Positions 24,348 through 33,218 of a stretch of DNA of 64,000 nucleotides are shown here, piece by piece. The number at the start of each line of letters is the position of its first letter. Position 1 is the first letter of the stretch. The stretch is from Carboxylicivirga sp. M1479 (lineage in GTDB: Bacteria; Bacteroidota; Bacteroidia; Bacteroidales; Marinilabiliaceae), in the NCBI RefSeq assembly GCF_007097485.1, contig NZ_VKDE01000002.1, positions 1 through 64,000 of the forward strand, in the 5' to 3' direction. The position numbers and the translations under genes are program-made. The notes under the pieces are model-generated. The model did not search any database. It was given only the letters and a program-made list of their open reading frames with translations, and was not told the origin of the DNA.

Positions 24348-25502
24348 TTAAACTTCATCTGAATAATAAGCCAATGGTAATTCCCGTAAATTATAGCGAT
24401 TAGCCATTATTTCGCCATAGGCACCTGTTGATCGAATGGCAATTAAATCGCCTCTTCCAGTTTGAGGTAAATCAATAGCTTTGCCGAAACAATCACTCGA
24501 TTCGCATATAGGACCAACAACATCGTATTTCTCTGTTTCTTTGGCAGAAACAAGGTTTTCAATTTTGTGGTAAGCCTGGTAAAGAGCTGGGCGTAATAAA
24601 TCGCTCATGCCAGCATCAACAATAGCAAACTTTGTATTTACTCCGTTTTTAACATACAATACGCGAGTTAGTAAAGCACCACACTGAGCTACCACAGAGC
24701 GGCCAAGCTCAAAATGTACTTCCTGTTCTGGCTGTAACTCCAGAAACTCGTCAAATATTTTAAAAAAGCTTTTAAAATCAGGAATAGATCCTTCATCAGG
24801 CTGTTCATAGTCGATGCCTAAACCACCACCTACATTAATTACTTTTGGTAAAATTTGCTGACTAATAAACCACTTCTGTATTTCATTTACACGCAGGCAT
24901 AGTTCTTTAAACGATAACAAATCTGTTATTTGTGAACCGATGTGGAAGTGTAAGCCTTCTAGCTCTACATTCTTTAGCGTAGCCAATGCTTTAATCACGT
25001 TTTCAAGATCCCACTGGTTGATGCCGAATTTGTTTTCTTCCAGTCCTGTGGTTATGTAGTGGTGCGTATTGGCATTAACATTGGGGTTAATGCGTAATGC
25101 TACTCGTGCTATTTTGCCTTTCTTTTCAGCCAGTTCATTAATAACTTCCAATTCAGGAATTGACTCTACATTAAAACAAGCTATGTCATTTTCCAGACCT
25201 AAATTAATCTCCCAATCAGCTTTACCCACTCCGGCAAAAACTACACCTTGTGCATCGAAACCAGTTTCTAATGCTTTTTTAACTTCGTTGCCACTAACAC
25301 AGTCAGCGCCAAAACCAGCTTCTTTAATGGTTGATAAAATACGATCGTTAGCATTGGCTTTTACGGCATAATGTACTTTAAAACCATAGTTGCCTGCTTC
25401 GTTATTAATGCTATTTAATGTGGCATTCAACAACTCCATATCGTAATAGTAAAATGGGGTTTGATGCTGTTGCAATGCGTCAATAGGAAAAGTAAAATTC
25501 AT
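24348..25502 (-). CDS. lysA: Diaminopimelate decarboxylase
   Basis: 384 residues, fold-type III PLP enzyme making lysine from meso-diaminopimelate. PLP lysine Lys48 in VHYAVKANAN, LHFHIGSQ, the Gly-rich phosphate site NVGGGLGIDYE, ELGRS and the substrate/cysteine site GPICESSD are all present. Slightly shorter than the E. coli enzyme (420). It follows lysC by 8 bases on the same transcript, so the first and last steps of the lysine branch are paired, as often in Bacteroidota. Confidence 0.95.
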   Translation of the reverse strand: MNFTFPIDALQQHQTPFYYYDMELLNATLNSINNEAGNYGFKVHYAVKANANDRILSTIKEAGFGADCVSGNEVKKALETGFDAQGVVFAGVGKADWEINLGLENDIACFNVESIPELEVINELAEKKGKIARVALRINPNVNANTHHYITTGLEENKFGINQWDLENVIKALATLKNVELEGLHFHIGSQITDLLSFKELCLRVNEIQKWFISQQILPKVINVGGGLGIDYEQPDEGSIPDFKSFFKIFDEFLELQPEQEVHFELGRSVVAQCGALLTRVLYVKNGVNTKFAIVDAGMSDLLRPALYQAYHKIENLVSAKETEKYDVVGPICESSDCFGKAIDLPQTGRGDLIAIRSTGAYGEIMANRYNLRELPLAYYSDEV

Positions 25503-25510
25503 CTTTCTTA

Positions 25511-26824
25511 CTAATTAAATAGTTGATCACTTAATAGATTTAGAGCTTGTTTTTTGTCTTGGGCATTAATCAGCAGCGATAGGTTGTAGTTGCTACCGCC
25601 ATATGAAATCATTCGGATAGGAATATTCTGCATTGCCTCAAAAATAGTACTTGCATAACCTTTGTTTTCAGCAATTAAATCGCCCACAACGCATACGATA
25701 ACTTGATCAGTATCTACTTCAACACTTCCGTATTTCTTTAGATCATTTACAATTTCTTCCAAGTGTTGATTTTCATCAATGGTTACAGAAACACCCACTT
25801 CTGATGTGGTAATCATATCGATTGGTGTTTTATAGCTTTCAAATATTTCAAACACTTTACGCAAGAAACCATATGCAAGTAACATGCGACCCGATTTTAT
25901 TTTGATAGCTGTTATGCCATCCTTGGCCGCTACCGCCGCCATGCGATGTTTGCGTTGTTTCGATGATATAAGGGTTCCCTCAGCTTCTGGTGCCATTGTA
26001 TTAAGAAGCCTAACAGGGATGTTGGCTAGTTTTGCAGGCAATACACTTGTTGGGTGTAGAATTTTTGCCCCAAAATATGCCAGCTCCGCCGCTTCGTCAT
26101 ATGATAATTCAGACAAACTCTTGGTATTCTCAACGTAACGAGGGTCGTTGTTGTGCATCCCATCAATGTCGGTCCAAATCTGAATCTCATCAGCTGCAAT
26201 AGCGCTACCAATTAAAGATGCAGAGTAATCACTTCCTCCACGTTGCAGGTTGTCTATCTCGCCAAATGCATTCCTACAAATGTATCCTTGAGTTATGTAT
26301 ATATTCTTTTGGCCTTGTTCCTTAATAACATTCGCTATATTCTCTTTAATATAGTCCATGTCAGGTTCATTGTTTTTATCAATACGCATGTAATCTAGCG
26401 CCGGTAAAAGCGCAGAATCATGTCCGTTTTCTTGTAAAAAGAAATGAAATAAAGCGGTTGATATTAGCTCACCTTGCGCTAAAATTGATTTCTCTTCAAA
26501 AACGGTAAACATATCTACCGTAAACGAGCGGATGAAATCAAAATGGGATTTGATGAGCTCCTTGCCTTTAGTCTTGTACTCTGTTGCAGAATAAAGCAAT
26601 TCAACTTCTTGCTCATATTTTTTTTCGAGCGTAGAAATTATGGTATTGGCTTCATCGTGTTTCTTTTGGTATAAATTATTTGCAATTTCTACCAAACTGT
26701 TGGTTGTGCCCGACATAGCTGATAATACCACAATCTTTTGGCTATTATCGCTAATTATTTCAGCAACTTCTTTCATTCGCTGAGCTGAACCTACTGATGT
26801 TCCTCCAAACTTAAGTACCTTCAT
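25511..26824 (-). CDS. lysC: Aspartate kinase (monofunctional)
   Basis: 437 residues. N-terminal amino-acid kinase domain with KFGGTSVGSAQRM, the RGGSDYSASL catalytic loop and WTDIDGMHNNDPR; C-terminal tandem ACT domains (about 300-437), including TTSEVGVSVT, that normally bind lysine or threonine. No homoserine dehydrogenase domain is fused. It phosphorylates aspartate at the entry to the lysine, threonine and methionine pathways. First gene of the lysC-lysA operon; feedback by lysine is inferred from the pairing. No lysine riboswitch was seen upstream. Confidence 0.95.
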   Translation of the reverse strand: MKVLKFGGTSVGSAQRMKEVAEIISDNSQKIVVLSAMSGTTNSLVEIANNLYQKKHDEANTIISTLEKKYEQEVELLYSATEYKTKGKELIKSHFDFIRSFTVDMFTVFEEKSILAQGELISTALFHFFLQENGHDSALLPALDYMRIDKNNEPDMDYIKENIANVIKEQGQKNIYITQGYICRNAFGEIDNLQRGGSDYSASLIGSAIAADEIQIWTDIDGMHNNDPRYVENTKSLSELSYDEAAELAYFGAKILHPTSVLPAKLANIPVRLLNTMAPEAEGTLISSKQRKHRMAAVAAKDGITAIKIKSGRMLLAYGFLRKVFEIFESYKTPIDMITTSEVGVSVTIDENQHLEEIVNDLKKYGSVEVDTDQVIVCVVGDLIAENKGYASTIFEAMQNIPIRMISYGGSNYNLSLLINAQDKKQALNLLSDQLFN

Positions 26825-26862
26825 TTTTATCCTGTAATACGTGTTACAATAACTTAACGATG

Positions 26863-26870
26863 CAAAATTA
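26863..26870 (-). promoter_or_regulatory. -7 promoter element of lysC-lysA
   Basis: TAATTTTG on the minus strand, 38 bases upstream of the lysC ATG. Confidence 0.55.
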
Positions 26871-26937
26871 AAAGTTTTATAGGCATATGGGCTAACTAAT
26901 TATAAGAAAAACGGCTGGCGAAATTTTGATTATTAAC

Positions 26938-26953
26938 AAATCACACGTGATTT
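26938..26953. repeat. Inverted repeat between lysC and engB
   Basis: Perfect 7-2-7 dyad AAATCAC-AC-GTGATTT, about 75 bases upstream of the lysC -7 element and 125 before the engB element. It could be an operator for either gene; no regulator is assigned. Confidence 0.35.
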
Positions 26954-27077
26954 TCGCAAAAACAACCAAAAATAACAAAAAGTTAAATAATTAACAACAA
27001 ATTTTATTTTCATTATTTTTGTTAATATTTATGTCTTTTTGGATGAATTGTGAGTTTTAACTTAAAAAAAATGCTTT

Positions 27078-27085
27078 TACCTTTG
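27078..27085 (+). promoter_or_regulatory. -7 promoter element of engB
   Basis: TACCTTTG, ending 17 bases before the engB ATG. Confidence 0.6.
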
Positions 27086-27102
27086 TCTAAAATATCATCT
27101 CG

Positions 27103-27699
27103 ATGAAAATAATATCAGCAGAGTTTCACAAGAGTAGTGCCAAAGTAAGTCAATGTCCTAAAGAAGATCGACCAGAATATGCATTTATTGGTCGTTCAAA
27201 TGTTGGAAAGTCGTCGCTAATAAATAAGCTATGCAAGCGTAAAGCCTTAGCTAAAACGTCCTCAACACCTGGTAAAACACAGTTGGTAAATCATTTTAAT
27301 ATCGATAATAGTTGGTATTTAGTGGATTTACCTGGCTTTGGATATGCAAAGGTTTCCAAAACTCTTAGAGCTACATTTGGAGCTTTAATTACCGATTATT
27401 TAGCAAATCGGAAAAACTTAATGTGCCTTTTTGTTTTAATCGATTCGCGTATTCCAATGCAGGAAATTGATTTAGCTTTTATGAATTCGATGATCGAAAA
27501 TGGTGTGCCAATTGCCATTGTGTTTACTAAAACCGATAAATTAAATAAGGAGCAATTTGCCACTAATATGAAAAAGTATGAAGAGGAGCTTCTGGAATTT
27601 TGGGAAGAGTTGCCGCCTGTTTTTTATACTTCGTCGAAAAATGGATTAGGCAGTGGAGAGATTCTTTCTTTTATAGATGATCTAAATTCTAAGTTTTAA
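27103..27699 (+). CDS. engB: Ribosome biogenesis GTPase EngB/YsxC
   Basis: 198 residues, a compact TRAFAC GTPase needed for 50S subunit assembly. All G motifs are present: G1 GRSNVGKSS (about 30-38), G2 TPGKTQ, G3 DLPGFGYAKV, G4 TKTDK and the G5 region SSKNGLG. Length is normal. It opens a run of plus-strand genes for translation and nucleotide metabolism (prs, rplY, pth), each with its own promoter element or short gap. Confidence 0.95.
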   Translation: MKIISAEFHKSSAKVSQCPKEDRPEYAFIGRSNVGKSSLINKLCKRKALAKTSSTPGKTQLVNHFNIDNSWYLVDLPGFGYAKVSKTLRATFGALITDYLANRKNLMCLFVLIDSRIPMQEIDLAFMNSMIENGVPIAIVFTKTDKLNKEQFATNMKKYEEELLEFWEELPPVFYTSSKNGLGSGEILSFIDDLNSKF

Positions 27700-27786
27700 G
27701 ATTCAGTATATTAGGTGTTTATGTAGTGATTGAAACAATTATATTTTTTTATGATGTTTGTACATGTTAAGAAAACATGAATTGAT

Positions 27787-27794
27787 TACCTTTG
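27787..27794 (+). promoter_or_regulatory. -7 promoter element of prs
   Basis: TACCTTTG followed by CAGCCA, about 45 bases upstream of the prs ATG. Confidence 0.65.
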
Positions 27795-27839
27795 CAGCCA
27801 CAAAGCAACATTGAAATAATCTGATAAACATCAATTTAA

Positions 27840-28778
27840 ATGCCACCAAAAGCTCCAATTAAGATTTTTGCGGGAACGAGTACGAAATATCTTGCTGAAA
27901 AAATTAGTCTTTGCTCAGGCAGAGAACTAGGAAGTGTTAACTGCCTACGCTTCAGTGATGGTGAATTTACAACAGCTTTTGAAGAAACTGTTCGAGGCTC
28001 TCACTTATTTTTATGCCAATCTACTTTTCCTCCTTCAGATAACCTGATGGAGTTATTGATGATGATTGATGCAGCTAAACGTGCATCGGCTTATAAGATT
28101 GTAGCCGTAATGCCATATTTTGGTTTTGCACGTCAGGATCGTAAAGATCAACCACGCGTTGCCATAGGCGCCAAGTTAGTAGCAGATATGTTACAAGCCG
28201 CTGGTGTTGATCGTGTAATTACCATGGATTTACATGCTGATCAGATTCAGGGATTTTTCGATATCCCAGTTGATCACTTATATGCTTCGTCTATTTTTGT
28301 GCCTCATATTAAGCACATGAATCTTGACGACCTTATTATTGCATCGCCAGATGTTGGAGGTACTAAGCGTGCCAATACCTATGCTAAGTTCTTAGAAACG
28401 CCAATGGTTATCTGTCACAAACATCGTTCAAAAGCCAATGTGGTTGATGAAATGCGTGTAATTGGTGATGTTAAAGGAAAGAACGTTATTATGGTTGATG
28501 ATATGGTTGATACAGCTGGAACATTAACAAAAGCTGCTGACATGATGTTAGAAGCAGGTGCTAAAAGTGTTCGCGCTTTTACCACTCATGCGGTACTATC
28601 AGGACCAGCCTATGAACGTATCGAGAACTCTGGTTTGAGTGAGCTTTATGTAACGGATTCTATTCCATTAAAACAAGAAAGTGATAAGATAAAAGTGCTT
28701 TCTGTAGCGCAGCTTTTTGCCGATACAATTGAGAAAGTATATAATTATCAGTCGATAAGTAATCAATTTTTATTATAA
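27840..28778 (+). CDS. prs: Ribose-phosphate pyrophosphokinase
   Basis: 312 residues. Makes PRPP from ribose 5-phosphate and ATP for purine, pyrimidine, His, Trp and NAD synthesis. Visible: the start IKIFAGTSTKYLAEKI, the flexible-loop/ATP region YFGFARQDRK, the metal His in MDLHADQIQGFF and the PRPP loop MVDDMVDTAGTL. Length matches class I enzymes. It is directly followed, after its own promoter, by rplY, a common order in Bacteroidota. Confidence 0.95.
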   Translation: MPPKAPIKIFAGTSTKYLAEKISLCSGRELGSVNCLRFSDGEFTTAFEETVRGSHLFLCQSTFPPSDNLMELLMMIDAAKRASAYKIVAVMPYFGFARQDRKDQPRVAIGAKLVADMLQAAGVDRVITMDLHADQIQGFFDIPVDHLYASSIFVPHIKHMNLDDLIIASPDVGGTKRANTYAKFLETPMVICHKHRSKANVVDEMRVIGDVKGKNVIMVDDMVDTAGTLTKAADMMLEAGAKSVRAFTTHAVLSGPAYERIENSGLSELYVTDSIPLKQESDKIKVLSVAQLFADTIEKVYNYQSISNQFLL

Positions 28779-28783
28779 TATAT

Positions 28784-28791
28784 TATCTTTG
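28784..28791 (+). promoter_or_regulatory. -7 promoter element of rplY
   Basis: TATCTTTG followed by CAGCCGC, 80 bases before the rplY ATG and 5 bases after the prs stop. Confidence 0.65.
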
Positions 28792-28871
28792 CAGCCGCTT
28801 TTAAGCAAGCGTGTGATGGGAAATTAAGCCTCACATGGTTATAATTTTGAGTAGCACTTAAAAAAAGAATT

Positions 28872-29459
28872 ATGCAAACTATTGAAATTAAAGGTAATGT
28901 TCGCGCCGAGTTAGGTAAAAAATCAACTAAAGCGATACGTGCAGAAGGTAAAGTTCCTTGTGTTATTTATGGTGGAGACAAAGTAATTCACTTTACTGCT
29001 CTTGAAGCTGAATTTCGCAAAATTATTTACACTCCAAATGTTTACCTTATTAATGTAAACGTTGACGGAACTGTATATCCTACTGTTCTTCAGGACACAC
29101 AATTCCACCCTGTAAAGGAGCAAGTATTACATGCTGACTTCCTTGAGGTTCGTGAAGGTAAGCCTGTAACAATCGAAATTCCAGTTAAATTAGACGGATT
29201 TGCTGAAGGTGTTAAAGCTGGTGGTAAATTGCAATTGGAAAAACGTAAGTTAAAAGTGAAAGCTTTAGCAGAAAACTTGCCTGATACTTTAGATATCAAC
29301 ATTGATTCAATTGGCTTAGGTCAAACTATTCAGGTTGGTAACTTATCATATGACAATCTAGAGTTGCTTAACGCTAAGAATGCGGTAGTAGTTGCTGTAC
29401 GTTTGACACGTGCTGCTCGTGCTGCTCAGCAGTCTGGTGGCGAAGCTGCTGCAGAGTAA
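28872..29459 (+). CDS. rplY: 50S ribosomal protein L25 (CTC/TL5 type)
   Basis: 195 residues: an N-terminal 5S-rRNA-binding L25 domain (about 1-92) and the C-terminal CTC beta domain (about 93-180), then an Ala-rich acidic tail. The long CTC form is usual in Bacteroidota, in contrast to the 94-residue E. coli L25. Motifs include IEIKGNVRAELGKKSTKAIR and EVPV-like FLEVREGKPVTIEIPV. A strong terminator follows. Confidence 0.95.
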   Translation: MQTIEIKGNVRAELGKKSTKAIRAEGKVPCVIYGGDKVIHFTALEAEFRKIIYTPNVYLINVNVDGTVYPTVLQDTQFHPVKEQVLHADFLEVREGKPVTIEIPVKLDGFAEGVKAGGKLQLEKRKLKVKALAENLPDTLDINIDSIGLGQTIQVGNLSYDNLELLNAKNAVVVAVRLTRAARAAQQSGGEAAAE

Positions 29460-29481
29460 TTATAAAATACTTTCAAAGAAG

Positions 29482-29510
29482 CCTCCATATATTGCATATG
29501 GAGGTTTTTT
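29482..29510 (+). terminator. Rho-independent terminator after rplY
   Basis: Perfect 9-base stem CCTCCATAT / ATATGGAGG with loop ATTGC followed by six T. Confidence 0.92.
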
Positions 29511-29553
29511 GTATTTTAGTCATTCATTTGTTTAAAAAAATCGTAGTAGAAAT

Positions 29554-30174
29554 ATGTTTCGCTTGTTTAAGTTATTTTCAAGACAAGAAAAAGATAAGAC
29601 TCTATCAGACATGAAGTATTTGATTGTTGGTTTGGGTAATATTGGTGATGAATATGACCAAACGCGCCATAATGTTGGTTTTGAGGTGTTGGATGCCATT
29701 GCAAAAAATAATAAGGTAAAATTTGAAAGCGAACGATATGGTGCTGTAGCTAGATATAAGTTTAAAGCACGAAATGTTTTTTTGCTCAAACCTAACACCT
29801 ATGTTAATTTAAGTGGTAAGGCACTTAATTATTGGATGCAAAAAGAGAAAATACCTTTGTCGAATGTGTTAGTTGTGGTTGACGATTTGGCTTTGCCATT
29901 CGGAACCGTAAGACTGAAAACAAAAGGAGGTGATGCTGGACACAATGGCTTAAAAAGTATTCAGGATACTTTGGGAACGACTGCCTACTCTCGTTTGCGT
30001 TTTGGTATTGGAAACGATTTTTCAAAGGGACGACAGGTGGATTATGTTTTGGGAAAATGGACTGATGAAGAATGGTCTGAACTTTTAAATCGAGTTACGG
30101 TTGCCGAAGATATAGTTAAGGCATTTGCTACAATTGGAGCTGGACAAACCATGAGCCAGTATAACAATAAATAA
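29554..30174 (+). CDS. pth: Peptidyl-tRNA hydrolase
   Basis: 206 residues from the ATG at 29554; the family core begins MKYLIVGLGNIGDEYDQT at residue 20 (ATG at 29611), so a 187-residue form is also possible. The extra 19 residues (MFRLFKLFSRQEKDKT) are basic and amphipathic, and such extensions occur in other Bacteroidota. Catalytic His in TRHNVGFEVLD, substrate Asn in KPNTYVNLSG, and Asp in VVDDLALPFG are conserved. It recycles peptidyl-tRNAs released from stalled ribosomes. Followed after 32 bases by an S4-domain gene. Confidence 0.93.
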   Translation: MFRLFKLFSRQEKDKTLSDMKYLIVGLGNIGDEYDQTRHNVGFEVLDAIAKNNKVKFESERYGAVARYKFKARNVFLLKPNTYVNLSGKALNYWMQKEKIPLSNVLVVVDDLALPFGTVRLKTKGGDAGHNGLKSIQDTLGTTAYSRLRFGIGNDFSKGRQVDYVLGKWTDEEWSELLNRVTVAEDIVKAFATIGAGQTMSQYNNK

Positions 30175-30206
30175 AAAACAGTACTTACCAATAAAAGCTG
30201 TGATGT

Positions 30207-30596
30207 ATGGGTGCAGGCGTAAGAATTGATAAATATTTATGGGCCGTCCGTTTGTTTAAAACACGGAGTATAGCAGCTGAAGCGTGCAAGAAGGGAAGAG
30301 TTACCATTGGAGGTATGTCTGTTAAGTCATCGCGCATTATTAAGGAGGGTGAAGAAATTGATATTCGTATTGCTCCAATAACACGACGCTTTAAGGTGCT
30401 TGATGTTGCTGAAAAGCGAATGGGTGCTAAGCTGACCCCTGATTTTGTCAAAGATATTACACCTCCTGATCAATTGGAAATGCTCGAACTAGCCAGGTTA
30501 GCAAGTAATGCTAATCGTGATAGAGGGATGGGACGACCAACAAAGAAGGATAGAAGAGATTTAGAGCGACTGCAAGACGGAGATTGGGATATTTAA
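30207..30596 (+). CDS. S4-domain RNA-binding protein (HslR/Hsp15 type)
   Basis: 129 residues. An S4 RNA-binding domain covers about 5-65 (VRIDKYLWAVRLFKTRSIAAEACKKGRV in two parts with VTIGGMSVKSSRIIKEGEEID), followed by a basic C-terminal tail rich in Arg, Lys and Asp. This is the Hsp15 layout; in E. coli Hsp15 rescues 50S subunits that carry stuck peptidyl-tRNA, which fits the position just after pth. The rescue role here is inferred from that context. Confidence 0.88.
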   Translation: MGAGVRIDKYLWAVRLFKTRSIAAEACKKGRVTIGGMSVKSSRIIKEGEEIDIRIAPITRRFKVLDVAEKRMGAKLTPDFVKDITPPDQLEMLELARLASNANRDRGMGRPTKKDRRDLERLQDGDWDI

Positions 30597-30606
30597 AAAT
30601 ATTAGT

Positions 30607-31149
30607 ATGATAGTAGCAAATCAAAAGAAGAAAGAGAATATAGCTGAGTATATCTTGTACATGTGGCAGGTTGAAGATTTAATTCGAGCCAATAAGCTTG
30701 ATATGGAACTAATTGATAAGCATATTATCACTGGCTATAAACAAAACGAAGATGTTACTTTGGAGATACGAGATTGGTGGGCCAACCTTGTTGAAATGAT
30801 GCGTATCGAGCAAAAAGCTGAAAAGGGTCACTTGCAAATAAACGTGAATACTGTTAACGATGTGAATCGTTTGCATAACGAGCTTTTGAAATCGCCCAAT
30901 GAAGTAGCATACCAACATTTATATAATGGACTATCTGCTACTATTCAAGAATTTGATAATAAGTCAGGTAATACCTTATCTAACGATATTGAAATTTGCT
31001 TAACAGCTATCTATAGTTCATTTCTAATGAAATTGAACAAGCAGAAGGTTTCAGAAGGGACCGAAGATGCGCTTAAAAATTATAGCAAGTTATTGAGTGT
31101 GCTGGCGAAAAAATACAAGGAAGAACAGGCTGGAAAGTTAGAGCTTTAG
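30607..31149 (+). CDS. DUF4924 family protein
   Basis: 180 residues, mostly helical, recognised as the Bacteroidota family DUF4924 by its start IVANQKKKENIAEYILYMWQ and the conserved EDLIRAN and LHNELL segments. No signal peptide, cysteine pair or enzyme motif. Function unknown. It begins 10 bases after the S4-domain gene, so it is likely co-transcribed with pth and the S4 gene, and overlaps the convergent DCC-family gene by 4 bases. Confidence 0.82.
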   Translation: MIVANQKKKENIAEYILYMWQVEDLIRANKLDMELIDKHIITGYKQNEDVTLEIRDWWANLVEMMRIEQKAEKGHLQINVNTVNDVNRLHNELLKSPNEVAYQHLYNGLSATIQEFDNKSGNTLSNDIEICLTAIYSSFLMKLNKQKVSEGTEDALKNYSKLLSVLAKKYKEEQAGKLEL

Positions 31150-31502
31150 TCAATTCTACAGCTGTTTTTGCCAAACCATTTGTATCGATTGTTCGCAATA
31201 AAGTAATAGAGGCGATTAAGCATTTTGCCAGGTAGGCATTGGAGAGCGTAAGCGGGTATTGCAAAAAGCCCGCCGGCGCTTAGTAAAATTTGAATAATAG
31301 CCTCGCCTGCATCGTAATATAAATTGTTTTTAATAACAATTACTTCGCTATGTTTATTGCTACTTACGAGTTGAGAAGGTAATAAATGAGTTTTTTGTTC
31401 TCCACCTAGATTCCTAAATATCCGAATTAAACCTGAGCAAAAGTTACATTGTCCATCGTAATAAACAATGGGTAGGTCGCTGGTTTTGTCAGAATATTCC
31501 AT
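31146..31502 (-). CDS. DCC-family thiol-disulfide oxidoreductase (DUF393)
   Basis: 118 residues. The signature DGQCNFC (about residues 16-22) gives the family name DCC, a thioredoxin-like CxxC (Cys19 and Cys22); DAGEAIIQIL and the C-terminal YRWFG-like NNRYKWFGK also fit. Proteins of this family are presumed redox enzymes of unknown substrate. It lies 8 bases after a small hypothetical gene on the same strand. Confidence 0.86.
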   Translation of the reverse strand: MEYSDKTSDLPIVYYDGQCNFCSGLIRIFRNLGGEQKTHLLPSQLVSSNKHSEVIVIKNNLYYDAGEAIIQILLSAGGLFAIPAYALQCLPGKMLNRLYYFIANNRYKWFGKNSCRID

Positions 31503-31510
31503 TGATAAAA

Positions 31511-31747
31511 CTATAGATCAATATCGCCAATCTTTAATTGTTCATTTTTGTCAGTTTCAAGCTTGCTGTTTTCTTGATTACTTCCTTTTTGTAGGAATAG
31601 ATTGGCGTTGGTAACAAAGCCGTTATCTTGAAAAATGGTAAAGATAAAGTCTTTATCACTCATGTTTTTACAGGGTAATTTTTTATTTAAGATCATGTGA
31701 TTGCTTTTATTAAAAGTATGTGAGCAATTTACGGTTCTCATTAACAA
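31511..31747 (-). CDS. Small hypothetical protein
   Basis: 78 codons from 31747, possibly 61 from an internal ATG (MILNKKLPCKNMS). Not recognised. The middle reads DKDFIFTIFQDNGFVTNANL and the end is polar and acidic; there is no membrane segment or motif I can name. Support comes only from its tight spacing (8 bases) to the downstream DCC gene and from its amino-acid composition. Confidence 0.4.
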   Translation of the reverse strand: MLMRTVNCSHTFNKSNHMILNKKLPCKNMSDKDFIFTIFQDNGFVTNANLFLQKGSNQENSKLETDKNEQLKIGDIDL

Positions 31748-31844
31748 CTCCCCTTAAGCCTGCATTATTAATGTGTTAATAAAAAGGGTGGTGGGGCCGG
31801 TAACTATTGCTATAAGGTAAACATGATCTTTTATTAAAGGTTCA

Positions 31845-33167
31845 TCATGGATCAAAGATCACAACGTCAGATCTCCTGTTAATGACTTCAATGCCACCGC
31901 TTTTTTGCTTGTTTTTAGGAAGAAGTAAGTCGTTCTCTCCTTTTGGAAGGAGCTTAAAACGATTAGCATCTAATCCAAGATCATCCACAAAATACGAAAG
32001 TACTTCTTGACATCTTGATTGACTGATTTTCATATTTTCGTCAGGATCATCTCTGCTATCATTATATCCATAAATTTCTACTGTTGATCGATGATTTTTT
32101 GTCATGTATAGGGCTACAGTGGCTAGTGTTACCTGATCTTTGGTATCAAGGATGCTTTCAAACGAATCAAAATAAATAGAAACCATGTTATCGCTTCCGT
32201 AAATGCGCTTGGCGTTGTGTTTAATGGTTACCGTATCTATTTTAATTGTGCGCTGTGCTTCATACTGTCTCAGCTGTTCCTCAAGTAATGCGACCTCTTC
32301 AGCTAAGGGATCTTTCTTTGGTTTATCAAATACGTTAAATCCGTATCCACGATGTGTCCAACGCGAATGTCGCTTGTTTTTCTTACCAATTTTGTATGAT
32401 ATGTTAATGTTTGAATGCCAGTATCGATCGTTGTCAGCTCCAGATAAAATGTTGTCAAGCTTATCCTCAAGAGAAAATCGCATAGAAGTTTCAAAACCAA
32501 GGTCGAAACTACGGTTGATGCGGTATTGTACGCCAAATGTTAGTGGTGTTACCAGTTCATTCACACGTGCGATTTCTTTATATGGATCTTCGGGGTCATA
32601 ACCTAAAACGATGTAGCCGTCAGCTTCGTTTTCTGGAGCAATATCCCTGTAATGTATCACTTCATCCGTTTGTGTAAAATGTACTCGTGTTCGATATGAT
32701 GTTACTCCCACACCTATTTTCATATAGATGTTCCAGTGATCCCGCATTGGTCCTGGGTAAGTAAACCATTGATTAATATATGTAATGGCGTTAATCGAGT
32801 AGTCAAAAATGTTTCCCATGCTATAGTAAGCGTCATTACCCGAACGAAAATCACTTGTTAAAACCTGACCATCTATTGCCCATGCAGGATGTGTCTGTTT
32901 CGAAACCTTAAGCATAGGACCAAAATTCCAATGCTGATCGGGAATTACCGCATAGGATGTAAGATCGTTGTGCATGATCAAAGGGCCGTATCCAAATGCC
33001 ACCGACCATGTGTTGAATTTTTTATCTCTCGAATAGCGCATGTGCTCTTCTAAATTTCTATGGTCGGTAGAAAACTGCGCAAGCAAGGATGTGTTAATGC
33101 CAAGCAGAATAATGCTAATTAGAGCCGTATATAAGATTTTATAAATCTGATTGTGATTCGCTTTCAT
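31845..33167 (-). CDS. OmpA-like outer membrane protein (first of a tandem pair)
   Basis: 440 residues from the ATG at 33167, chosen to give the signal peptide KILYTALISIILLGINTSLLAQ. Residues about 40-270 are a beta-barrel-like domain with repeated aromatic strands; a heptad-like stretch near 290 (EEVALLEEQLRQYEAQ) links to a C-terminal OmpA peptidoglycan-binding domain with the Asp in YGYNDSRDD and the Arg in KISQSRCQEVL. It should tie outer membrane to peptidoglycan. It follows a paralogue 51 bases upstream with the same layout. Confidence 0.88.
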   Translation of the reverse strand: MKANHNQIYKILYTALISIILLGINTSLLAQFSTDHRNLEEHMRYSRDKKFNTWSVAFGYGPLIMHNDLTSYAVIPDQHWNFGPMLKVSKQTHPAWAIDGQVLTSDFRSGNDAYYSMGNIFDYSINAITYINQWFTYPGPMRDHWNIYMKIGVGVTSYRTRVHFTQTDEVIHYRDIAPENEADGYIVLGYDPEDPYKEIARVNELVTPLTFGVQYRINRSFDLGFETSMRFSLEDKLDNILSGADNDRYWHSNINISYKIGKKNKRHSRWTHRGYGFNVFDKPKKDPLAEEVALLEEQLRQYEAQRTIKIDTVTIKHNAKRIYGSDNMVSIYFDSFESILDTKDQVTLATVALYMTKNHRSTVEIYGYNDSRDDPDENMKISQSRCQEVLSYFVDDLGLDANRFKLLPKGENDLLLPKNKQKSGGIEVINRRSDVVIFDP

Positions 33168-33218
33168 TCGCTTAAAATTTAAAGCCACTATATAAATCAA
33201 TTTGGCTAAACAGCTTAT

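Noticed and set aside
26825-27102. Possible lysine riboswitch upstream of lysC
   Set aside because: The predicted transcript start leaves a leader of only about 30 bases, too short for the L-box fold.
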